NCBI GenBank assembly: GCA_046726215.1
Contig: JBKPAA010000033.1
Span: 7,910-71,909, forward strand
DNA from: DASQUK01 sp046726215
GTDB taxonomy: Bacteria; Actinomycetota; Acidimicrobiia; Acidimicrobiales; VFJN01
Reading direction: 5' to 3'
Length of the DNA stretch: 64,000 bases
Shown here: one piece after another, positions 57,818-64,000 of the stretch
How positions within the stretch are numbered: position 1 is the stretch's first letter
How the letters are laid out: the number at the start of each line of letters is the position of its first letter
The notes under the pieces: generated by a model
Databases searched by the model: none
The model's input: the letters and a program-made list of their open reading frames with translations, nothing else
What the model was told of the DNA's origin: nothing
Made by a program: the position numbers and the translations under genes

Positions 57818-58375
57818 GTGACCGCACCGGCAGACATCTCGGCGGAATCGCTGCGCGCCACACGGGCCTCGCTCCACGCGGTGGCCGAACACGTGATGGC
57901 GGCGAGCCAGTACGCGCACATGCGGCGGCTCGGACTGCGCCAGGCGACCGGCGGCTTCGCCACCCAACCGTTCTTCGTCGACGGCGCCGAGCGGCGCCTC
58001 ACCGTGTTGGGTACCGAGCTGGTCGTGCGCGAGGACGTCCGGGGCAAGGCGACCGAACGGCGCAGCCCGATCACCAGCCTGCGCGCCGCGGCCAGCGTGA
58101 CAGGGGGACCGCTCGGGATGCCATCCGACGCCTACCGACCCTCAGCGCTGCCCGACCCGGACGGCGAGCTGGCGGTCGATCCCGGAGCCTGTGCCCTCCT
58201 CGCGGACTTCTACTCCCTCGTGCAGGCGGCCCTGACCGTGCTCGCTGCCAAGCTGGCGCGGGAGGGCCCGTTGGAGATCCAGCTGTGGCCCGAGCACTTC
58301 GACATGGCCACCACCATCTCCGAGGTGAACTACGGGGGCTCGCCCCCGGGAGGGACGAGCGTCAAGGAGACATGA
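57818..58375 (+). CDS. Conserved hypothetical protein, possibly C-terminally short
   Basis: 185 residues from GTG. LRATRASLHAVAEHVMAASQYAHMRRLGLRQATGGF, TELVVREDVRGKATERRSPITSLRAAA and IQLWPEHFDMATTISEVNYGGSPP match actinobacterial proteins of unknown function that, as I recall, run on past the NYG-SP block; here it stops after about 10 more residues. Three bases separate it from the flavodoxin gene, so they are co-transcribed. Confidence 0.7.
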   Translation: MTAPADISAESLRATRASLHAVAEHVMAASQYAHMRRLGLRQATGGFATQPFFVDGAERRLTVLGTELVVREDVRGKATERRSPITSLRAAASVTGGPLGMPSDAYRPSALPDPDGELAVDPGACALLADFYSLVQAALTVLAAKLAREGPLEIQLWPEHFDMATTISEVNYGGSPPGGTSVKET

Positions 58376-58378
58376 CGG

Positions 58379-59143
58379 ATGACCACCACCGACGCGGTGC
58401 GATTGATGCCGCAGCAGGAGGAGCTCGGTGAACAGAGCCAGTGGGACTTCAGCGACCTGCGGGCCCTGTTCATCAACTGCACCCTGAAGAGGTCGCCGGA
58501 GACGTCCCACACGCAGGGCCTGGCCAACATCTCGATGGAGATCATGCGGCGCCAGGGCGTCGCCGTGGACGCCGTCAGAGCCGTCGACCGGGACATCGCC
58601 AGTGGCGTGTGGCCCGACATGACCGAGCATGGCTGGGATTCCGACGACTGGCCCGCGATCTTCGATCAGGTGTTGGCCTCCGACATCCTCGTGCTGTGCA
58701 CGCCGATCTGGCTCGGTCAGAAGTCGTCGGTCTGCGCCCGGGTGATCGAGCGGCTCTATGGCAACTCGCACCTGCTCAACGACGCCGGCCAGTACGCGTA
58801 CTACGGGCGGGTGGGCGGCTGCGTGGTCACCGGCAACGAGGACGGCATCAAGCACTGTGCCATGAGCATCCTCTATTCGCTGCAGCATCTTGGCTACGTG
58901 ATCCCGCCGCAGGCCGACGCCGGCTGGATCGGCGAGGCCGGGCCGGGGCCGTCATACCTCGATCCCGGTTCGGGGGGCCCGGAGAACGACTTCACGAACC
59001 GCAACACCACGTTCATGACCTGGAACCTGTTGCACCTCGCCCGGATGGTGCGCGACGCCGGGGGAATCCCCGCTCATGGCAACCAGCGCTCGGAGTGGGA
59101 CGCCGGGTGCCGCTTCGACTTCCCCAACCCCGAGCACCGCTGA
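58379..59143 (+). CDS. Flavodoxin-family NAD(P)H reductase
   Basis: 254 residues. LRALFINCTLKRSPETSHTQGL (FMN phosphate loop), DILVLCTPIWLGQKSSVCARVIERLYG and VGGCVVTGNEDGIKHC fit NADPH-dependent FMN reductase/flavodoxin-like proteins. Electron donor and acceptor unknown. Confidence 0.85.
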   Translation: MTTTDAVRLMPQQEELGEQSQWDFSDLRALFINCTLKRSPETSHTQGLANISMEIMRRQGVAVDAVRAVDRDIASGVWPDMTEHGWDSDDWPAIFDQVLASDILVLCTPIWLGQKSSVCARVIERLYGNSHLLNDAGQYAYYGRVGGCVVTGNEDGIKHCAMSILYSLQHLGYVIPPQADAGWIGEAGPGPSYLDPGSGGPENDFTNRNTTFMTWNLLHLARMVRDAGGIPAHGNQRSEWDAGCRFDFPNPEHR

Positions 59144-59161
59144 GGTTCGGGCGTTCGCCCC

Positions 59162-59917
59162 TCAGACGAAGAGGCTTCGGCCCCCGTCGACGATGATGCG
59201 CTGACCGGTCACGAAGCCGGCGCCGTCGGAGGCAAGGAAGCTCACGACGTGGGCGATGTCCTCGGGCGCGCCCAGGCGGCCAGCGGGCACGGACGCGAGG
59301 TAGGCGGCCCTGATGTCCTCCGAGACGTCGGCGTGGCGCTCCACCGGGATGAACCCCGGCGCGACCGCGTTGACGGTGATGCCGAAGGGGGCGAGCTCGC
59401 GGGCCCAGCTGCGGGTGAGCCCGATCTGGGCGGCCTTCCCCGTGGCGTAGGCCGACCGTCCCGGGGGTGGCCGGTCGGCGACCTCGGAGTCGAGCTGGAC
59501 GATGCGGCCGAAACGCCGGGATTGCATTCCGGGGATCACGGCCCTCCCGAGGAGGACCGGGCTCTTGACGAAGAAGTCGAGCTGGTCGACGTGGTCCTTC
59601 CAGGCGACCTCGGTCAGCGGCGCCTCCGGCTGGGGCCCGGTCGCGTTGAGCACGAGGACGTCCACGGGACCGAAGGTGCCCTCGATCATGCCCACCAGTC
59701 GGGAGACCTCCGCCTGGTCCGTGACGTCGGCAGTAAACGCTTCCGCCGTACCGCCGTCTTCCCTGATGGATCGCGCCACCTCGAGCACGGGTGCCGGATC
59801 GTGCCGGCCGTTGACGGCGACCGCGTAGCCATCGCCAGCCAGTCGCCGGGCGATGGCGCTGCCCAGGCCTCGTGAGCTACCGGTCACCAGCGCGACGAGC
59901 GGCCGTGTCTGAGTCAC
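59162..59917 (-). CDS. Short-chain dehydrogenase/reductase (FabG-like)
   Basis: 251 residues from GTG. Cofactor site VTGSSRGLGSAIARRL, VLVLNATG, catalytic Tyr-x3-Lys in SAYATGKAAQ and VNAVAPGFIPVERH. It reduces a carbonyl with NAD(P)H; true FabG or another SDR cannot be told. Convergent with the flavodoxin gene. Confidence 0.88.
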   Translation of the reverse strand: MTQTRPLVALVTGSSRGLGSAIARRLAGDGYAVAVNGRHDPAPVLEVARSIREDGGTAEAFTADVTDQAEVSRLVGMIEGTFGPVDVLVLNATGPQPEAPLTEVAWKDHVDQLDFFVKSPVLLGRAVIPGMQSRRFGRIVQLDSEVADRPPPGRSAYATGKAAQIGLTRSWARELAPFGITVNAVAPGFIPVERHADVSEDIRAAYLASVPAGRLGAPEDIAHVVSFLASDGAGFVTGQRIIVDGGRSLFV

Positions 59918-60027
59918 AGGTCGATCATTCCACCCGTGGACCAGTTGGCGATCGAGATCCGGGCGGGCGGGCGGCCACGACCGTGCGGGTCGAATGTCGT
60001 CGCGGCCCCGTCGACTAGCCTCCGCCC

Positions 60028-60291
60028 GTGCTTTTGCTCGCGATCCTGGGTTTCGGGCTCTTTGCCGGTGCAGTCGCTCAGCTACTGCTCGGCGCCGGCC
60101 TCTACGGAATCAACTGGGCCGAAGCCCTCGTCGCCGGTCTCGTGGGATCGTTCGTGGGTGGATTGCTCGTCAGCCTCCTGGCGGGCGATGGACTGAAGCT
60201 GCGCGCCAGCGGCCTCATCGGCTCCATCGTGGGGGCGATCCTGGTATCGGCCGCGTACCGCTGGTACCGAGGCCGCCGCCGCATCGCCTGA
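60028..60291 (+). CDS. GlsB/YeaQ/YmgE family stress membrane protein
   Basis: 87 residues from GTG. Three Gly-rich helices: LLLAILGFGLFAGAVAQLLL, ALVAGLVGSFVGGLLVSLLA and SGLIGSIVGAILVSAAYRWY, the usual transglycosylase-associated/GlsB pattern. Role in envelope stress, mechanism unknown. Confidence 0.8.
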   Translation: MLLLAILGFGLFAGAVAQLLLGAGLYGINWAEALVAGLVGSFVGGLLVSLLAGDGLKLRASGLIGSIVGAILVSAAYRWYRGRRRIA

Positions 60292-60298
60292 GCGACGG

Positions 60299-60922
60299 TC
60301 ACCCACGCGTCCCTTGGTGAGTGGCGACGTCCGCCCACGCGGCGCGGGCGAGTGCGGGGATCTCGGCGAGGTTGACGACCTGTCCGGTCGGGTCGCCGTT
60401 GGCGTAGCGCCAGTCGTCGAGGTGGTCGCGGGTGCAGAACAGGTTGGCGTGGGCGCAGAAGTCCTCGATGAGGCGCTCGCATGGACCGATGGGCATCCAC
60501 AGGACGGGCGTTTCGGCGTCGGGCACGTGTCCCGCGTCGACGTCGACGATCAGCGGCCCGCGGCAGGCCGGGCAGGTGGTTGTCGCCCGGGCACTGGCGC
60601 CGAGCGCCACGGGGATGGCGACGGCCTCGTACGCGCACCAGGTGTACAGGCGGCGCCCCTCGATGGTCAGGGCGTGCGGCGTGGTGCGCCGGGTGAGGCC
60701 GTGCGCACCGACGAGCAGATCGCCGTCGCGTTCGAGCTGCCCGTGTTCCTCGAGCCAGGCGACCGCGTGGGCGACGCCGTGGGTGTCGCGGCTGGCGGCC
60801 TCGGTGATGTCGGCGAGGCGCGGTGCCTCGCCGGCCAGAAGGGCGGCGAAGGCGCGTCGCCGGAAGGCGACGATGGCGCGCTCGTGGTCGCCGGCGGTGT
60901 CGCTGGTGGTGGTCTGGGGCAT
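60299..60922 (-). CDS. Alkylmercury lyase (MerB)-like protein
   Basis: 207 residues. N-terminal winged-helix-like part, then LTIEGRRLYTWCAYEAVAIPVALG and LIEDFCAHANLFCTRDHLDDW, which align with MerB's catalytic WCALDT and FCNHVHFF. Both cysteines are kept but the MerB Asp99 is Glu here, so mercury-carbon cleavage is uncertain. No mer genes nearby. An extra CPAC pair could bind a metal. Confidence 0.7.
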   Translation of the reverse strand: MPQTTTSDTAGDHERAIVAFRRRAFAALLAGEAPRLADITEAASRDTHGVAHAVAWLEEHGQLERDGDLLVGAHGLTRRTTPHALTIEGRRLYTWCAYEAVAIPVALGASARATTTCPACRGPLIVDVDAGHVPDAETPVLWMPIGPCERLIEDFCAHANLFCTRDHLDDWRYANGDPTGQVVNLAEIPALARAAWADVATHQGTRG

Positions 60923-60950
60923 GACGAGGTCCTGTCGGTCCGTAGCTATC

Positions 60951-61829
60951 TCAGCAGCCGCCTCGCGCCGGTGGGAGCGCCCGGTGCGTCATCCGAAGGA
61001 TGAACGAGTTCGGAGGCCGCCAGACATCACGGTCCTCGAATGCCCATGCGTAGGTCATTGCTCCGTCGCGGACACAATCGAGCAGGCCCGGCGCTCCGAG
61101 CTCATGAGCCGACCACTCGTAGAGCTGCTGCAACCTCGGAACGATGACCCCGAAATCCACGAGGCGTCCGAATCGGAGCTCGTCATCGAGGTAGGACCCG
61201 ACGCCGTCACGGAGGGGATACTCGTCGGGCAGGACCCGAGACAACTGCAGGAAGATCCCGGCCATCCCCAGTCTCGGGTCACCGAGGAACGGCGCGAGCG
61301 GACGCAGCCACCCGAGTGAGATCCGGGGGGCGGCCACAAGCGCGTGCGTATAGAGCACCCGGCAGAGCACAACGTTCATGAAGAAGCGCTCGGCTGCGTT
61401 CTCCGTATCAGCCATGTCATGGTGCTCGAGGTAGGCCGAGACCACGCTCCCGTTGTGCGCTCGATACCAGGCACGAGCGGTCGGGCGGTGGACGAACGAC
61501 ATCCAGTGCTCGACCGTACGCGACGAGGTCTGGCCCGGAAGGTTGCCGCTGAGGGCGACTGCCTCGCAGCCGTCACGAATGATGCGCTCGTTTACGGCAC
61601 GCCACCAGGGACTCCCTGGAAGGTCGGCGAACGGCGGCTGCAGCACACCTCGCCGAAGCTGCCAGCGCATGAACGACATTGCCGCTCGGCGATAAGGAAG
61701 GTGTCGGGGTGCCTTGCCGAACGGGCCGTGATAGCAGCGCTCCATCAGAGCCATTCGACCGGCGGGGTCGTCGCGAACGGAGCCGACGATCTCCTCCGCC
61801 CACGATGCAGCGGTGGGCCCGACTCTCAC
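60951..61829 (-). CDS. Conserved hypothetical protein
   Basis: 292 residues. EIVGSVRDDPAGRMALMERCYHG, YRRAAMSFMRWQLRRGVL, GSPWWRAVNERIIRDGCEA and PTARAWYRAHNGSVVSAYLEH resemble a soluble alpha-helical actinobacterial family without known role. No metal or catalytic motif stands out. Gap of 28 bases to the MerB-like gene on the same strand. Confidence 0.7.
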   Translation of the reverse strand: MRVGPTAASWAEEIVGSVRDDPAGRMALMERCYHGPFGKAPRHLPYRRAAMSFMRWQLRRGVLQPPFADLPGSPWWRAVNERIIRDGCEAVALSGNLPGQTSSRTVEHWMSFVHRPTARAWYRAHNGSVVSAYLEHHDMADTENAAERFFMNVVLCRVLYTHALVAAPRISLGWLRPLAPFLGDPRLGMAGIFLQLSRVLPDEYPLRDGVGSYLDDELRFGRLVDFGVIVPRLQQLYEWSAHELGAPGLLDCVRDGAMTYAWAFEDRDVWRPPNSFILRMTHRALPPARGGC

Positions 61830-61847
61830 TTCAACATGATCGCGCCC

Positions 61848-62393
61848 TCAGCCGGCCATGATCGTGGCCGCCAGTGCCATCCGATGGTCCTTGGCCCACG
61901 GCGGCCCAAGCGTTGCCCGCGGGCCGTGGAGCACCTCGTTGGCCCGGTCACCGAGGACGCTGACCGCTCGGCCCTCCACCTCCCTGGCGTCATAGAGGTG
62001 GATCGCCCAGCCGCGTACGCGTGCGAGTTCGGCCAGCACCTGGCGGTACATAATGGAGTCGGCGCGGGACTCGTAGGGCACCTGACGTTGGACGGCGATG
62101 TCGTCGGGGAAGTCGAGCGGCCAGGACCTGAGCGACATCGACACGATCGGCTCGGGCAGTCCGGCGACGGGCTGGTCCAGCGAAGCTGACGTTGCCCGGA
62201 CCGCCGAGGCGCGCGCGTTCGCAACCAGCGCCGCTGCGGCGGCATCGTCGAGACGTCTGCCTTCGTGGTGGATCGGTGCCGTCGGCATGCCGGGTTCGAT
62301 CAGCTCGATCTGCCGGCGGTCCACGACCTGGTGGTCGGCCGATGCCGTGACGGCCACCGCCCAGCCGAAATGATGGGCGATGCCCAGTTGCAT
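61848..62393 (-). CDS. Conserved hypothetical protein
   Basis: 181 residues from the ATG at 62393 (MQLGIAHHFGWAVAVTASAD). The frame is open 60 codons further up, into sequence belonging to the att region, but similarity-like sequence begins at this Met. Middle: VDRRQIELIEPGMPTAPIHH, end: TLGPPWAKDHRMALAATIMAG. It resembles actinobacterial proteins of unknown function that I cannot name. Confidence 0.65.
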   Translation of the reverse strand: MQLGIAHHFGWAVAVTASADHQVVDRRQIELIEPGMPTAPIHHEGRRLDDAAAAALVANARASAVRATSASLDQPVAGLPEPIVSMSLRSWPLDFPDDIAVQRQVPYESRADSIMYRQVLAELARVRGWAIHLYDAREVEGRAVSVLGDRANEVLHGPRATLGPPWAKDHRMALAATIMAG

Positions 62394-62530
62394 GTCGCCG
62401 ATTGTGCATTGGCCCGCATCGTCTTGGCTAACGGGGCGTCGCTTCGATCCCAAGCCGGGACTACCCAACCCAAACCCAAAGCGTGAACGATGTCCCGAGA
62501 CACCTGTGCACGGTGTCCCGAGACATCCAG

Positions 62531-62576
62531 TGGGGTGACCGAGGGGACTTGAACCCCCGACCTTCAGGGCCACAAC
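62531..62576 (-). other. Attachment site: 3' half of a tRNA-His gene
   Basis: On the minus strand the sequence runs from an anticodon-loop-like GTTGTGG through variable loop AGGTC, T-arm GGGGG-TTCAAGT-CCCCT, acceptor 3' strand CGGTCAC, discriminator C and an encoded CCA. C73 and GTG suit tRNA-His. No 5' half exists upstream. This is what an integrative element leaves at its far end; by orientation the element lies at higher coordinates, with the intact tRNA-His beyond the window. Confidence 0.65.
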
Positions 62577-62696
62577 GTGGGGCAGGTCGCTTTAGCCCAC
62601 AGGCGTTGACCGCCGCATACCCGCTTTTACCTGCGGAAACACGCGCCGCGGCGACCCGATCTCACCGACGCCTGCTCGCGGCTGTCGATGGGGGCG

Positions 62697-62718
62697 TAGT
62701 TGCCCGATAGTTGCCCGA
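62697..62718. repeat. Tandem 11-bp direct repeat near att site
   Basis: TAGTTGCCCGA occurs twice head to tail, about 120 bases inside the proposed element. Candidate arm-type or excisionase sites. The rest of 62577-62847 shows no supported gene. Confidence 0.5.
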
Positions 62719-62847
62719 AGGATCGGCCCCTCATCCGACGGCGACTGGCGAGGTGTCCGGAATTGACCTCGACGCCATCGTCGCTCCCCGCGGACCAGCG
62801 CCGGGGCGGCAGCGCGCGACGCCTACCGGGCCTCGCTAGCCGAGGGC

Positions 62848-63552
62848 GTGCCGTTGACCGGCGCAGACTTGGCTCGGCAGTTCGGGCTGTCACCCCGGTG
62901 GGGTCGGAACCGCGTGGCCGAGGTGCACGCCGAGGCCACCGCCGCGCCCAACGGCAGCCGTCCGACGGCGCGCCAGCCTCACGAGACGATCGCGCTCGAT
63001 GACGACCCAACATCTCGAACGCACCGGCCAGACGCACGACAACCAGACGATGCAGACCGAGGTGCCGATTCGGCATCGGCGAGAAGCAACGGCAGTGCGC
63101 CACCATGGACCGGGCGTGCCGCATCGGCACGGCTGACTAGTGACGAGGCACGATCAGCGGTCACTCCGACAGTGCGCCGTATCACGATTCTCGCGGTCCT
63201 GGCCGTCGCGTTCGTCGCCGCCATCGCGTCGTACGATCACCAGCGGGCGCTGGCCGAGCTGGCCGGTGAGGGCTGGCGGGCGTGGCTCCTACCCGTCTCG
63301 GTTGACGGCCTGGTTGTGGCCGCGTCTATGTCGATGCTCGTGCGGCGTAGGGTCGGATTGCCTGCAGGCGCGCTCGCCTGGGTATCTCTGCTCGCAGGTA
63401 TCGGAGCGAGCCTCGCCGCCAACGTCGCCGCCGCTGACCCCACGGCTGTGGGGCGCGTCGTCGCTGCCTGGCCGCCCGTCGCCCTGCTGCTCGCCTGGGA
63501 GTTGCTCATGCACGTCAGAGCGCCAAACCTCACCGCCGCGACGTGCCGATGA
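62848..63552 (+). CDS. DUF2637 membrane protein of an integrative element
   Basis: 234 residues from GTG. An HTH-like start (LTGADLARQFGLSPRWGRNRVAE), a polar linker of about 85 residues, then four membrane segments with WRAWLLPVSVDGLVVAASMSMLV and GIGASLAANVAAADPTAVGRVVAAWPPVALLLAWELLM, the DUF2637 (SpdB-like) hallmark found in actinobacterial integrative/conjugative elements and plasmids. The open frame reaches back to about 62770 without a start codon, so the true N-terminus may be lost or frameshifted. Confidence 0.8.
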   Translation: MPLTGADLARQFGLSPRWGRNRVAEVHAEATAAPNGSRPTARQPHETIALDDDPTSRTHRPDARQPDDADRGADSASARSNGSAPPWTGRAASARLTSDEARSAVTPTVRRITILAVLAVAFVAAIASYDHQRALAELAGEGWRAWLLPVSVDGLVVAASMSMLVRRRVGLPAGALAWVSLLAGIGASLAANVAAADPTAVGRVVAAWPPVALLLAWELLMHVRAPNLTAATCR

Positions 63553-64000
63553 CCCAGCGTGGGAGAGACCGATGATCGAGGGGTGGTTGTCATCGCCGAG
63601 CGTGGCCGCGTGCGGTCAGCCTGACGACGTTCAAGCGTTCAGAACGGCACTTCGGCCAGACTCCAAGTGGCGGCCCGACGCTGCCGCGCGCGTTATGAGA
63701 CATTCATCTTGTCGTGACAAGGTCCCATCGCCTGACGGTCCCAATCGCTCGAAATGGCCCCGGATCACTGGTCGTTCGGTACCTCAAGTTGCGTCAATGA
63801 CGTCCAGCCAGATGCGTAGATAGGGCGCGGTTGTCGGGCTCGATGCGACGTTGCTTTGGCGGCGCTTCGGATGTGAGCGGGGTGTGGCCGGGTAGGCGGG
63901 TGTGGGTGGCCAACGAGATCTGCCCGCTGACGGCCACCGACCTCCCGGCGGTGGTGACCACGGGGCGTGGTTAAGCAGAAGGAGAGCCGCGACGCGCCCC
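63553..64000. other. Element interior, no clear gene
   Basis: 448 bases to the window end. An 84-residue frame from an ATG at 63572 (MIEGWLSSPSVAACGQPDDV) has a weak ribosome site but no recognisable sequence. The last 150 bases may start another element gene running off the edge. Confidence 0.3.

Noticed and set aside
62627..63130. Minus-strand 167-codon frame over the DUF2637 start
   Set aside because: Antisense to the DUF2637 gene and without recognisable domains.

Overview
The window is high-GC DNA with dense, often ATGA- or GTGA-coupled operons. It carries several F420-type flavin enzymes, an AfsR/SARP regulator, an MT0933-type antitoxin, a Mec/CysM cysteine pair and a DUF2637 gene. Together these point to an actinobacterium, perhaps of the Acidimicrobiia/Thermoleophilia side; the class is an inference and no rRNA is present to test it. 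Products were assigned from visible motifs and remembered family features; no database search was run.

Left part (1-29.6 kb) is mostly core genome. It holds a cut molybdopterin oxidoreductase, a three-gene operon (N-formylglutamate amidohydrolase, DUF1704 metallopeptidase, ATP-grasp ligase), ssrA-smpB, mec-cysM, a frameshifted GDT1-type metal transporter behind a yybP-ykoY-like Mn riboswitch, murI-MBL-rph-rdgB, aconitase, a LigD-type primase-polymerase, a tRNA with an odd anticodon loop, clpP, rpe, a Fur-family regulator divergent from a cbiMNQO Co/Ni importer, a truncated ECF sigma factor, a LysR-esterase fusion and phoU.

The centre (29.8-48.7 kb) is an accessory metabolic island. It starts with a cobalt-type nitrile hydratase operon (beta, alpha, activator, OsmC). 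Scattered through it are the partner genes of the Nit1C/MSMEG_0565-0572 nitrilase cluster (Sll0783-like DsrE-fold protein, AIR-synthase-like protein, GNAT, radical SAM, glycosyltransferase), but no nitrilase is seen. In the middle is a tightly coupled six-gene minus-strand operon: phosphosulfolactate synthase (ComA), an unknown protein, two aspartase/fumarase-superfamily lyases, a D-cysteine-desulfhydrase-like PLP enzyme and a DUF1116 protein. Its composition matches bacterial coenzyme M biosynthesis (the xcb genes of Xanthobacter). DUF1116 together with FdrA and a carbamate kinase on the plus strand forms a carbamoyl-transfer module like AllF/AllG/AllK. A CoA-disulfide-reductase-like flavoprotein and an XRE-cupin regulator with a strong palindromic operator complete the island. 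This combination is the most unusual content of the window.

The right part (48.7-64 kb) has a secreted beta-helix protein, a siderophore-interacting flavoprotein, a small membrane-protein/winged-helix operon with two tandem operators, a SARP regulator followed by a Pro/His/Cys-rich protein and an HhH protein, tRNA-Lys, flavodoxin, SDR and MerB-like genes. It ends in a probable integrative element: a 3' fragment of a tRNA-His gene (att site), 11-bp tandem repeats and a DUF2637 gene. A dispersed palindromic repeat, here in three copies (17.2, 17.7 and 34.7 kb), sits at gene 3' ends and twice supplies the stop codon.
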